DNA of 64,000 nt from Curvibacter cyanobacteriorum (GTDB taxonomy: Bacteria > Pseudomonadota > Gammaproteobacteria > Burkholderiales > Burkholderiaceae_C), in the NCBI RefSeq assembly GCF_028649475.1, contig NZ_JAQSIP010000009.1, forward strand, positions 62,001 to 126,000. The letters are read 5' to 3'. The notes under the pieces were generated by a model, which did no database searches, was not told the DNA's origin, and was given only the letters and a program-made list of their open reading frames with translations. Position numbers and translations under genes: made by a program. Position 1 is the stretch's first letter. The number at the start of each line of letters is the position of its first letter. Positions 44,003 through 51,944 of the stretch are shown here, piece after piece.

Positions 44003-44437
44003 TCAGACCGCCTTGTTGAACAAGGGGTGCAGGTTGCTGTGCTTGCCGTCGAAGGCGGGGGCGCCCTCGTCCACTTGCAAGGTGATGCCGATGTGGCGTT
44101 GCGCGAACAGCGGTGCGAAATGCGCCTTCACGTCGGCCAGCAGCGATTCGCCAGCGGCCTGCACCACGGCGGGGGGGCGGCCGCTGGCCATGCGCAGGTG
44201 GAGGTAGACAAACGCATAGTCGCCGTTGCCGCCGGCCGCGCGGCCCGCGGTGCCGCCGTCCGAGATGGCGTGGTGCGCGGCCGGGAAGGCCAGCACCCGG
44301 GTGCCCCCGGGCGGAAAGACCGCGCGGCCTTCGGCGTCGCGCTGCGCGAGCATGGTGTCGGCCAGGCGGCGGCACAGCGCGCCGAGGTCGGTTTCGGCGT
44401 CCAGTTGCGGGGTGTAGAGGATGACGAGGTGGGGCAT
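44003..44437 (-). CDS. hpaF: 5-carboxymethyl-2-hydroxymuconate isomerase (HpaF)
   Basis: The 144-residue protein begins [13 protein letters not shown]; after Met removal, Pro is the N-terminal catalytic base of the tautomerase family. Its length fits CHMI (about 126-145). The middle has [15 protein letters not shown] and the C-terminal half [13 protein letters not shown]. It isomerises 5-carboxymethyl-2-hydroxymuconate. The frame is open to 44590, but ATG 44437 is required for the proline. It sits between hpaD and hpaH. Confidence 0.92.
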   Translation of the reverse strand: MPHLVILYTPQLDAETDLGALCRRLADTMLAQRDAEGRAVFPPGGTRVLAFPAAHHAISDGGTAGRAAGGNGDYAFVYLHLRMASGRPPAVVQAAGESLLADVKAHFAPLFAQRHIGITLQVDEGAPAFDGKHSNLHPLFNKAV

Positions 44438-44495
44438 GGTGGGTTCAGTGGGGGGGCGCTGTGGGGGACGGCAGGCGGGGGGCAGGTGCTGGTGG

Positions 44496-45419
44496 TCAGA
44501 GCCGGGGAAAGGCTTGGTAAGCGCTGGCGGCCGAGGCCTGCGCCGCCGGGATCGCGCGCCCGTCCTGCGGCGTGACCGGGAACACGGCATTGATCTGGCC
44601 CGTGCCCGAGGCGCCGAAGTACGGCGTCACCACCTCGGCCTGGCCCTGGTAGGCCGACCAGCCGAGCGCGCCCAGCAGCATCGCGGTGTCGTGCATGAAG
44701 CCTTCGCCGTGGCCCTTGGTGGCGTACTCGGGCAGCATGTCGCAAAAGCGCGCCCAGTCACCGCGCTGCCAGAGGTCGACCACCTCGCGGTCCATCATTT
44801 CGAGGAACGGGCTCCAGACCTTGAACGCGAACTCGGGGGCCAGGCCGTTCTGTGCAAAGCGGTGGCTCAGCGAACCGCTGGCCAAAAAGGCCACGGTGCC
44901 GTCGTAGTGGTCTTCCACCGCGCGGCGCAGCGCCCAGCCCAGGCGCGCGCTGTCGTTGAGGTAGTGGCCGGTGCACAGGGCCGACACCGAGACCACCTTG
45001 AAGTGCTGGTCGGGGTTCATGTAGCGCAGCGGCACCAGGGTGCCGTACTCGGGGTTCAGCGTGGTGGCGTCGTGCGCCAGGGTTTCCACGCCCAGCGCGT
45101 TGCACGACTGCGCCAGCAGCCGGCCCAGCGCCGGGTTGCCCGGGCATTCAAACGGCAGGTTGCTGATGAAGTGCGGCAGCTCGTTGCTGGTGTAGACGCC
45201 CTTGAAGTGGGGCCCGCAGTTGATGTGGTAGTTGGCGTTGACCAGCCAGTGGGTGTCGAACACCACCAGGGTGTCCACGCCGAGTTCGCGGCAGCGGCGG
45301 CCGATCTCGAGGTGGCCGTCGATGGCGTCCTGGCGCGTGCCATGGCGCGGGCCCGGCAGCTCGCTGAGGTACAGCGAGGGCACGTGGGTGATCTTGGCGG
45401 CCAGGGCGAGGGTTCCCAT
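44496..45419 (-). CDS. hpaD: 3,4-dihydroxyphenylacetate 2,3-dioxygenase (HpaD)
   Basis: The 307-residue protein is a class III (LigB-type) extradiol dioxygenase. Iron-ligand and active-site His lie in KITHVPSLYLSELPG and VVFDTHWLVNANYHIN. The catalytic His region is ALCTGHYLNDS, and the Glu ligand lies in the C-terminal half. It opens the ring of homoprotocatechuate to 5-carboxymethyl-2-hydroxymuconate semialdehyde, the substrate of HpaE. It lies 32 bp after the Bug gene and 58 bp before hpaF. Confidence 0.93.
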   Translation of the reverse strand: MGTLALAAKITHVPSLYLSELPGPRHGTRQDAIDGHLEIGRRCRELGVDTLVVFDTHWLVNANYHINCGPHFKGVYTSNELPHFISNLPFECPGNPALGRLLAQSCNALGVETLAHDATTLNPEYGTLVPLRYMNPDQHFKVVSVSALCTGHYLNDSARLGWALRRAVEDHYDGTVAFLASGSLSHRFAQNGLAPEFAFKVWSPFLEMMDREVVDLWQRGDWARFCDMLPEYATKGHGEGFMHDTAMLLGALGWSAYQGQAEVVTPYFGASGTGQINAVFPVTPQDGRAIPAAQASAASAYQAFPRL

Positions 45420-45451
45420 GCGGTGTCTCCAAAAAGAAGGTCGGTCGGCGC

Positions 45452-46423
45452 TCAGCTGTCGGCGCTGATGCGGGCACTGCGGATCACCTGCGCATAGCGG
45501 CTGATCTCGCTCTGGATGAAGGCGCCAAACTGCTCCGGTGTGCCGGCCAGCGAGCTGATGCCGCCTTTGGCAAAGGCCTCGCGCACGGCGGGCGTGTCGA
45601 GTGCGCGGCGCAGCTCGGCGTTGAGGCGCTGCACCAGGGCGTCGGGCGTGGCGGCGGGCACCAGCAGACCGTTCCAGGAGTTGGACTCGACGGCCACGCC
45701 CTGTTCGGCCAGGGTCGCCAGCTCGGGGGCGTGGGCGGAGCGCCTGGCGGTGGCCATGCCCAGCGCCACTAGCTTGCCGGACTGCACGTGGCCACGGAAC
45801 TCGGGCCAGTTGCCGAACATCAGCGTCACCTGGCCGCCCAGCAAATCGTTGAGCGCCGGGGCCTGGCCTTTGTAGGGGATGTGGGTCAGCTCGATGCCCA
45901 TCTGCTCGCGCAGCATCTCGCCGGCCAGGTGGGCCGAGGTGCCGCTGCCGAACGAGGCGTAGCTGAGCCGGGCGCCGGGCTTTTGGGCCGCCGCGCGCAA
46001 GTCGGCGATGGTGCGGATGCCGCTGCCCGGGTGGCTGGCCAGCACATGCTCGGACTGGCCCATCAGGCTCACCGGGCGCAGGTCACGCAGGCCGTCGTAA
46101 GGCAGGTTCCTGACCAGGGTCTGGTTGACGCAAAAGCTGTTGGCCACGCAGGTCAGGGTCAGGCCATCGGGTGCGGCCTTGGCGCCCGCGTCCACCCCGA
46201 TCACCGTGCCGGCGCCGGGCTTGTTGTCCACCACCACGGGCTGGCCCAGGCCGTTGGCCATGGGCGTGGCCACCAGGCGGGCCACCAGGTCGGTGGTGCC
46301 CCCGGGCGGGAAGGGCACGATCAGCTTGAGCGGCCGCGTGGGCCAGGCGGGCGCCTGGGCCCACGCCAGGCCGGGCAGCAAGGCAACAGCCCCCAGGGCC
46401 TGCAGCGATTGGCGACGTTTCAT
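45452..46423 (-). CDS. Bug/TTT-family periplasmic solute-binding protein
   Basis: The 323-residue precursor has a KRRQSLQALGAVALLPGLAWA leader and then PTRPLKLIVPFPPGGTTD, the start of a mature Bug protein. NKPGAGTVIGVDAGAKA and SYASFGSGTSAHLAGEML are binding-cleft segments. It is inserted between hpaE and hpaD with 102 bp upstream. Such proteins deliver carboxylates to a TctAB-like carrier, and none is seen nearby. In this position the ligand may be a hydroxyphenylacetate or a related acid; that is inference. Confidence 0.92.
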   Translation of the reverse strand: MKRRQSLQALGAVALLPGLAWAQAPAWPTRPLKLIVPFPPGGTTDLVARLVATPMANGLGQPVVVDNKPGAGTVIGVDAGAKAAPDGLTLTCVANSFCVNQTLVRNLPYDGLRDLRPVSLMGQSEHVLASHPGSGIRTIADLRAAAQKPGARLSYASFGSGTSAHLAGEMLREQMGIELTHIPYKGQAPALNDLLGGQVTLMFGNWPEFRGHVQSGKLVALGMATARRSAHAPELATLAEQGVAVESNSWNGLLVPAATPDALVQRLNAELRRALDTPAVREAFAKGGISSLAGTPEQFGAFIQSEISRYAQVIRSARISADS

Positions 46424-46525
46424 GTCAGGGCTCCTTGGCGGTGCGTGGGCAGGCGGCGGGCTTGGCCCGTCCGCTGGCAGCGGCCCCTGGGACCAGGCAC
46501 CGCAGCCGACTCAAGGGGGCGGCCA

Positions 46526-47998
46526 TCACACCCCCCAGTGCGGGATGTGGTGGCCGCCCAGCGAGACGGCCACGTTCTTGGGTTCGCAGAACACCTCGTA
46601 GCTCCAGGTGCCGCCCTCGCGCCCGGTGCCGCTGGCCTTGGTGCCGCCAAAGGGCTGGCGCAGGTCGCGCACGTTCTGGCTGTTGACAAAGCACATGCCG
46701 GCCTCGATGGCGGCGGCCATGCGGTGGGCGCGGCCCAGGTTCTCGGTCCAGACGTAGCTGGACAGGCCGTACTGGGTGTCGTTGGCGATGCGGATCGCGT
46801 CGGCCTCGTCCTCGAACGGGATCAGGCAGGCCACCGGGCCAAAGATCTCGTCCTGCGCGATCTTCATGCGGTTGTCGACGTCGGCGAACACGGTGGGCCA
46901 GACGTAGTTGCCGCGCCGCACGCGCTCGGGCAGCTCGGGCGCGTAGCTCGGGCGGTCCAGGCCGCCGCACAGGAGCGTGGCGCCTTCCTTGGGGCCCAGC
47001 TCGATGTAGTGGCGCACCTTGGCCAGGTGGGCGGGGCTGATCATGGGGCCGACGATGGTCTTCTCGTCCAGCGGGTCACCCACGGTGATGCGGCGCGCGC
47101 GCTCGGCGAACTTCTGCGCGAAGTCGGCGTAGATGGACTTTTGCACCAGGATGCGGCTGCCGGCGGTGCAGCGCTCGCCGTTGTTGCTGAAGATCATGAA
47201 CACGGCGGCGTCGAGGGCGCGGTCCAGGTCGGCGTCGGCAAAGATCACAAACGGGCTCTTGCCGCCCAGCTCCATGCTGAACTTCTTCAGGCCCGCCGTC
47301 TGCACGATGCGGTGGCCGGTGGCGGTGGAGCCGGTGAAGCTGATGGCGCGCACATCGGGGTGGGCGCACAGCGGCTCGCCGGCCTGTTTCCCGTAGCCGT
47401 GCACGAGGTTGAGCACGCCGGCCGGGATGCCGGCCTCCAGCGCCAGCTCGCCCAGGCGGGCGGCGCTCAGGGGCGACAGCTCGCTCATCTTCAGCACGGC
47501 GGTGTTGCCAAAGGCCAGGCAGGGCGCGACCTTCCAGGTGGCGGTCATGAAGGGCACGTTCCAGGGGCTGATCAGCGCGCACACGCCGACCGGGTGGAAC
47601 AGGGTGTAGTTCAGGTGCGTGGGCGTGGGGTAGGTGTGGCCGTCCACGCGGGTGCACATCTCGGCGAAGTAGTGGAAGTTGTCGGCCGCGCGCGGCACCA
47701 GCTGCTTGCCGGTCTGGGCGATCACCTGGCCGCAGTCGTTGGTTTCGGTCTGGGCGATCTCGGGCACATGGCGGGCGATCAGTTCGCCGAGCTGGCGGAT
47801 GCGCTTGGCGCGCTCGGGCGCGGGCGTGCTCGCCCAGCCGGGGAAGGCGGCTTTGGCGGCGGCCACGGCGGCGTGGACCTCGGCCTCGCCGCCACTGGCG
47901 ACCTCGGCCAGCACCTCCTGGGTGGCCGGGTTGACGGTTTCAAAGTAGTCGCTGCCGGCCACCGACTGGCCGTTGATCAGGTGCTGGATCTGCTGCAT
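46526..47998 (-). CDS. hpaE: 5-carboxymethyl-2-hydroxymuconate semialdehyde dehydrogenase (HpaE)
   Basis: The 490-residue aldehyde dehydrogenase has catalytic E243 (MELGGKSPF) and C277 (NNGERCTAGSR), 34 residues apart as in the superfamily. FTGSTATGHRIVQ is the NAD-binding turn. It oxidises the ring-cleavage semialdehyde with NAD. The start MQQIQHLINGQSV is the family start. It follows hpaG2 after only four bases and precedes the Bug gene. Confidence 0.95.
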   Translation of the reverse strand: MQQIQHLINGQSVAGSDYFETVNPATQEVLAEVASGGEAEVHAAVAAAKAAFPGWASTPAPERAKRIRQLGELIARHVPEIAQTETNDCGQVIAQTGKQLVPRAADNFHYFAEMCTRVDGHTYPTPTHLNYTLFHPVGVCALISPWNVPFMTATWKVAPCLAFGNTAVLKMSELSPLSAARLGELALEAGIPAGVLNLVHGYGKQAGEPLCAHPDVRAISFTGSTATGHRIVQTAGLKKFSMELGGKSPFVIFADADLDRALDAAVFMIFSNNGERCTAGSRILVQKSIYADFAQKFAERARRITVGDPLDEKTIVGPMISPAHLAKVRHYIELGPKEGATLLCGGLDRPSYAPELPERVRRGNYVWPTVFADVDNRMKIAQDEIFGPVACLIPFEDEADAIRIANDTQYGLSSYVWTENLGRAHRMAAAIEAGMCFVNSQNVRDLRQPFGGTKASGTGREGGTWSYEVFCEPKNVAVSLGGHHIPHWGV

Positions 47999-48002
47999 GG
48001 GG

Positions 48003-48779
48003 TCAACCTTGTCGAATGAAGTTGTGGAGCGTGCCGAGGCCCTCGATGGCGGTCACGACCTCGGCGCCGGGCGGGCAGTCGACCACGCCATCGGGGGTGC
48101 CGGTGAGGATCAGGTCGCCCGGCGAGAGCGTCATGAAGGCGCTGAAGTACTCGATCAGGAACGGCACGTCGAACACCATGTCGCGGGTGTTGCCGCGCTG
48201 GGTCACGACGCCGTTGACGGTGGTCTGCAGCGCCAGGTTCATCGGGCCGCCGGGGCGGGCGTGGACGTCCGCCGCATCCACCAGCCAGGGCCCCAGCGGG
48301 GTGCAGGTGTCGCGGTTTTTGACGCGCAGATTGGGGCGGTACCAGTTCTCCAGGTAGTCGCGGATCGCGTAGTCATTGGCCACCGTGTAGCCCTGCACAA
48401 AGTCATAGGCGTCGGCCCGCTTGACATGGCGCGCCGTGCGGCCGATCACCACCGCCAGTTCGCACTCGTAGTGCATGTGCCGGGCGTCGGCGGGGCGCAC
48501 GGTGTGTTCGCGGTGGCCGATCAGCGAGGCTTCGCCCTTCAGGAACGCCAAGGGTTCGGTGGGCGGTTTGAACGCCAGTTCTTTGGCGTGGTCGGCGTAG
48601 TTCAGACCCATGGCAAAGATGCTGCGTGCGCGCGGCACCGGGGCCAGCGGCGGCAGCCAGCGCACCGCGTCAAAGGCCACGCGGCGGCCGTCGTCCAGGC
48701 GCAGCGCGCCCCCGTCTTCGACCGCGTGCAGCGGGCCCAGTTCGGGCGCGTCGTTCAGCAGGATGCGGGCGTGTTTCAT
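48003..48779 (-). CDS. hpaG2: fumarylacetoacetate-hydrolase-fold decarboxylase/isomerase, HpaG2
   Basis: The 258-residue protein keeps the FAH-fold metal site: FAMGLNYADHAKELA, HYECELAVVIGR, and the C-terminal LTGTPDGVVDCPPGAEV. HpaG2 is the C-terminal half of the E. coli two-domain HpaG, which decarboxylates 5-oxo-pent-3-ene-1,2,5-tricarboxylate. ATG 48779 overlaps the hpaG1 stop (ATGA), so the two half-enzymes are coupled. The frame runs on upstream to 48953 but inside hpaG1. Confidence 0.93.
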   Translation of the reverse strand: MKHARILLNDAPELGPLHAVEDGGALRLDDGRRVAFDAVRWLPPLAPVPRARSIFAMGLNYADHAKELAFKPPTEPLAFLKGEASLIGHREHTVRPADARHMHYECELAVVIGRTARHVKRADAYDFVQGYTVANDYAIRDYLENWYRPNLRVKNRDTCTPLGPWLVDAADVHARPGGPMNLALQTTVNGVVTQRGNTRDMVFDVPFLIEYFSAFMTLSPGDLILTGTPDGVVDCPPGAEVVTAIEGLGTLHNFIRQG

Positions 48780-49444
48780 GCGCGGGCCTCCTCGGCGCTG
48801 AGGTGGTGGCGCAGCGGGGCAAACCCCGGCGCGCTGAGCTCGACCGTGTCGCCCGGCCGCAGCAGCGGCCGGCCGCCATCGGCGGCCACGTCGCAGCCCA
48901 GCATCAACACGTCGCCGGGGCGCAGGGTCATGAAGTCGTTGACGTCGGCCCACAGGGTGGCGGCATCGCGGCGCAGCCGGCCCAGGTCCACGCTCTGGCG
49001 CAGCTCGCCGTTGACGTGCACGCTCAAACTCAGCGTGGCCAGTTCGGCCAGGCTGCCCAGGGGCCGCAGCGCGGCTGGCGTGCCCAGGAAGCCATCGCGG
49101 CAGCGGTACTTGACCGGCGGGCGGAAGTAGCTGTCATGGGGCAGGCTGAAGTCGTTGAGCAGGGCCGCGGCCCACTGGCCTTGCGCGTCGCGTACCAGGC
49201 CCAGCGTGGCCCCGGCCTCGACGCCGGGGGCGTCGGCCGGCACGGTCACCTGGCCGCCGTCGGGGTTCCAGGTGTTGGCGGTTTTGATGTAGAGCACCGG
49301 GGCCTGCGGTGGCGCCTGGTAGGGCGCCTCGAGCATGCGCGGCCGCCACAGGGTGTGTTCGTGCTCAAAGTTCAGCAGCACGCCGTACACGGTGCCGGCA
49401 GGTTGCCAGGGCGCGGCGGTGCCGGGCGGGAGGGCGGCGCTCAT
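48776..49444 (-). CDS. hpaG1: fumarylacetoacetate-hydrolase-fold subunit, HpaG1
   Basis: The 222-residue protein matches the N-terminal half of E. coli HpaG: GTVYGVLLNFEHEH, YIKTANTWNPDGG, VEAGATLGLVRDA, and a C-terminal LRPGDVLMLGCDVA. It pairs with HpaG2 to make the decarboxylase/isomerase. Its ATG overlaps the hpaR stop by four bases and its stop overlaps the hpaG2 start, so hpaR-G1-G2 is a coupled unit. GTG or ATG starts upstream in this frame lie inside hpaR. Confidence 0.92.
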   Translation of the reverse strand: MSAALPPGTAAPWQPAGTVYGVLLNFEHEHTLWRPRMLEAPYQAPPQAPVLYIKTANTWNPDGGQVTVPADAPGVEAGATLGLVRDAQGQWAAALLNDFSLPHDSYFRPPVKYRCRDGFLGTPAALRPLGSLAELATLSLSVHVNGELRQSVDLGRLRRDAATLWADVNDFMTLRPGDVLMLGCDVAADGGRPLLRPGDTVELSAPGFAPLRHHLSAEEARA

Positions 49445-49881
49445 GGTTGCTCCAGTTCGATCAGGGTGTCCAGCAGTTCGTAAAGCTGCGCGAGCTTGTC
49501 CTTGCCCAGGGCTTTCTCCATCCACAGGTAGTGCGCCTCGATGGTCAGTGACAGCTTTTCGACCAGGCGCAGGCCCTTGTCGGTGGCCTGCACCACGGTG
49601 CTGCGGGCGTCCTGCGGGTCGCGCTGGCGCTGGATCAGGCCGTCGCGCTCCATGCGGGTCAGCACGCCGGTCAGGCTGGGGCCCAGGATGAAGGCCTCGC
49701 GCGCCACGCGCCCGGTCTCCACCACGCCGTGCTCGCCCAGCACGCGCAGCACACGCCATTGCTGGTCCGACAGGCCGTGCTGGCGCAGGCTGGGCCGGGT
49801 GTGGGCCATCACCGCTTCGCGCGCCTGCAGCAGCAGGCGGGGCAGGTTGCGGTGGACAAAGGGTTGGATCACGGTGCTCAT
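49441..49881 (-). CDS. hpaR: MarR-family homoprotocatechuate operon regulator HpaR
   Basis: The 146-residue protein is a MarR winged-helix regulator. The recognition region is ILGPSLTGVLTRMERDGLIQRQ, followed by the wing DPQDARST. LSDQQWRVLRVLGEHG is the usual pre-helix. HpcR/HpaR proteins repress the hpa genes and release on binding an aromatic acid inducer. It is first in its operon and begins three bases from a perfect palindrome (49884-49899). Autorepression is therefore likely. Confidence 0.93.
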   Translation of the reverse strand: MSTVIQPFVHRNLPRLLLQAREAVMAHTRPSLRQHGLSDQQWRVLRVLGEHGVVETGRVAREAFILGPSLTGVLTRMERDGLIQRQRDPQDARSTVVQATDKGLRLVEKLSLTIEAHYLWMEKALGKDKLAQLYELLDTLIELEQP

Positions 49882-49883
49882 TT

Positions 49884-49899
49884 ATTTAACATGTTAAAT
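49884..49899. promoter_or_regulatory. perfect 16-bp palindrome, HpaR operator
   Basis: ATTTAACATGTTAAAT is fully self-complementary and strikingly AT-rich against its surroundings. It lies just upstream of the hpaR start and within the divergent region with radA. MarR-type dimers bind sites of this size. It would block the hpa promoter. Inference from position and symmetry. Confidence 0.72.
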
Positions 49900-49981
49900 G
49901 TTTAGAGGTGGTGATCGCATGGTGTTAACCCGGAGTCGTTCGGCGGGTCGCTATAGTGGCCGCCTGTTGTCAGAGGCCCCC

Positions 49982-51376
49982 ATGTCGCGCGAAAAAACCA
50001 TCTACACCTGCACCGAATGCGGTGGCACCAGTGCCAAGTGGCTGGGCAAATGCCCGCAGTGCAATGCCTGGAACACCCTGGTCGAGTCGGTGGCCGAGGG
50101 CGCGGGGGCGGGCGGGGGCAAGAACCGGCTCAGCGCACCGGCTTACTCGGGCTATGCGGGGCTGGCGCAGGCGGTCACACCGCTGTCGGCGATCGAGGCC
50201 ACCGAGGTGGCGCGCACGCCCAGCGGGCTCGAGGAACTGGACCGGGTGCTGGGCGGCGGCATCGTCGAGGGCGGGGTGGTGCTGATCGGCGGTGACCCGG
50301 GCATTGGCAAGTCCACCCTGCTGCTGCAGGCGCTGGACGCGCTGCAGCGCCGCGGCCTGGAGACGCTGTACGTGACCGGTGAGGAAAGCGGCGCCCAGGT
50401 GGCGCTGCGCTCGCGCCGCCTGGGGCTGGACAACAGCCAGGTCAAGGTGATGGCCGAGATCCAGCTCGAGAAGATCCTCGCCACCATCGAGGCGCGCCAG
50501 CCCGCGGTGGCGGTGATTGATTCGATCCAGACCATTTACAGCGACCAGCTCAGCTCGGCGCCGGGCTCGGTGGCCCAGGTGCGCGAGTGCTCGGCCCACC
50601 TGACGCGACTGGCCAAGGGCACGGGCATCGCCATCGTGCTGATCGGCCACGTCACCAAGGAGGGCGCGCTGGCCGGCCCGCGCGTGCTCGAGCACATGGT
50701 CGACACGGTGCTGTATTTCGAGGGGGACACCCATTCCACCCACCGCCTGGTGCGCGCCATCAAGAACCGCTTTGGCGCGGTCAACGAGATTGGCGTCTTC
50801 GCCATGACCGAGCGCGGCCTGAAGGGCGTGAGCAACCCCAGCGCGATCTTTCTGTCGCAGCACAGCCAGCCGGTGCCCGGCAGCTGCGTGCTGGTCACGC
50901 TCGAAGGCACGCGCCCGCTGCTGGTCGAGATCCAGGCCCTGGTCGACGGCGGCGGGCCCAGCCCGCGCCGCCTCAGCGTGGGCCTGGAGCGCGACCGCCT
51001 GGCCATGCTGCTGGCGGTGTTGCACCGGCATGCCGGCGTGGCCTGCATGGACCAGGACGTGTTCGTCAACGCGGTGGGCGGGGTGCGCATCAGCGAGCCC
51101 GCGGCCGACCTCGCGGTGCTGCTGGCCATCACCTCCTCGCTGCGTGGCAAGGCCTTGCCCAAGGGCTTCCTGGCCTTTGGCGAGGTCGGCCTGGCGGGCG
51201 AGATCCGGCCCGCGCCGCGCGGCCAGGAGCGGCTCAAGGAGGCCGCCAAGCTGGGCTTCAGCGTGGCCGTGGTGCCCAAGGCCAACGCCCCCAAGAAGCC
51301 GATCGAGGGCCTGACGGTGCACGCCGTCGAGCGGGTGGACGAGGCCATGGATCTGATCCGCCGCGAGCTGGATTGA
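49982..51376 (+). CDS. radA: DNA repair protein RadA
   Basis: The 464-residue protein starts MSREKTIYTC, with the N-terminal zinc finger C10, C13, C24, C27. The RecA-like core has GGDPGIGKST (Walker A) and the family-specific KNRFGAVNEIG motif. A Lon-like C-terminal domain follows (QDVFVNAVGGVRISEPAADLAVLLA). RadA drives branch migration in recombination repair. The frame is open to 49898, but ATG 49982 is the family start. TATAGT at 49953-49958 is a possible -10 element. Confidence 0.95.
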   Translation: MSREKTIYTCTECGGTSAKWLGKCPQCNAWNTLVESVAEGAGAGGGKNRLSAPAYSGYAGLAQAVTPLSAIEATEVARTPSGLEELDRVLGGGIVEGGVVLIGGDPGIGKSTLLLQALDALQRRGLETLYVTGEESGAQVALRSRRLGLDNSQVKVMAEIQLEKILATIEARQPAVAVIDSIQTIYSDQLSSAPGSVAQVRECSAHLTRLAKGTGIAIVLIGHVTKEGALAGPRVLEHMVDTVLYFEGDTHSTHRLVRAIKNRFGAVNEIGVFAMTERGLKGVSNPSAIFLSQHSQPVPGSCVLVTLEGTRPLLVEIQALVDGGGPSPRRLSVGLERDRLAMLLAVLHRHAGVACMDQDVFVNAVGGVRISEPAADLAVLLAITSSLRGKALPKGFLAFGEVGLAGEIRPAPRGQERLKEAAKLGFSVAVVPKANAPKKPIEGLTVHAVERVDEAMDLIRRELD

Positions 51377-51443
51377 CCACCCGCCCCGCAGCCTACGCAC
51401 AAGCCACAGCCGCCCCCGGGGCCGGCCATAGGAAAATGCGCGC

Positions 51444-51863
51444 ATGAACTTCAAGAAAATTCTGGTCCCCGTGGGCGGCCTGTTGATCGTCGGCCTGGCC
51501 TACCGCGCCTATGGCCTGGCGGGCGTGGCCGCGGCCCTGGGGGGCGTCGTGATGTGGGTGCTGATGCACTACACGCGCCTGATGCAGGTGCTCAAGCGTG
51601 CCAACAACAACCCCATTGGTTACGTGGGCAGCGCGGTCATGTTGAACGCCAAGCTGCGCCCCGGCGTGCCCCTGATCCATGTGCTGGCGCTGACCCGCGC
51701 CCTGGGCGAGTTGCAGTCGCCGGAGGGCGAACAGCCCGAGGTGTACCGTTGGACCGACGGCACCCGCTCGCATGTCACGGCCGAGTTCCGCGACGGCAAG
51801 CTGGTGCAGTGGACCCTCGTGCGCCCCCCCGCCGAAGACGCCGAAGCCCCGCCCACACCGTAA
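51444..51863 (+). CDS. small predicted inner-membrane protein
   Basis: I do not recognise this 139-residue protein. It starts MNFKKILVPVGGLLIVGLAYRAYG and has two hydrophobic stretches (about 8-23 and 25-43). A soluble region follows with TRLMQVLKRANNNPIGYVG, LNAKLRPGVPLIHVLALTRALGE and TDGTRSHVTAEFRDGKLVQW. It has an independent start and normal codon use. It lies between radA and ilvE on the plus strand. Nothing in it indicates an enzyme. Confidence 0.8.
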   Translation: MNFKKILVPVGGLLIVGLAYRAYGLAGVAAALGGVVMWVLMHYTRLMQVLKRANNNPIGYVGSAVMLNAKLRPGVPLIHVLALTRALGELQSPEGEQPEVYRWTDGTRSHVTAEFRDGKLVQWTLVRPPAEDAEAPPTP

Positions 51864-51944
51864 AATCGCGGTTTGCACCGCTGGTGACCGGTTCTGGCTG
51901 GCCGGTCAACGGTGCCTCGACGTTTTTTCAAAGGACACAAGCGC

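Noticed and set aside
45788-48019. 743-codon plus-strand open frame across hpaE and the Bug gene
   Set aside because: hpaE keeps its catalytic Glu and Cys on the other strand. The plus-strand translation has no recognisable domain.
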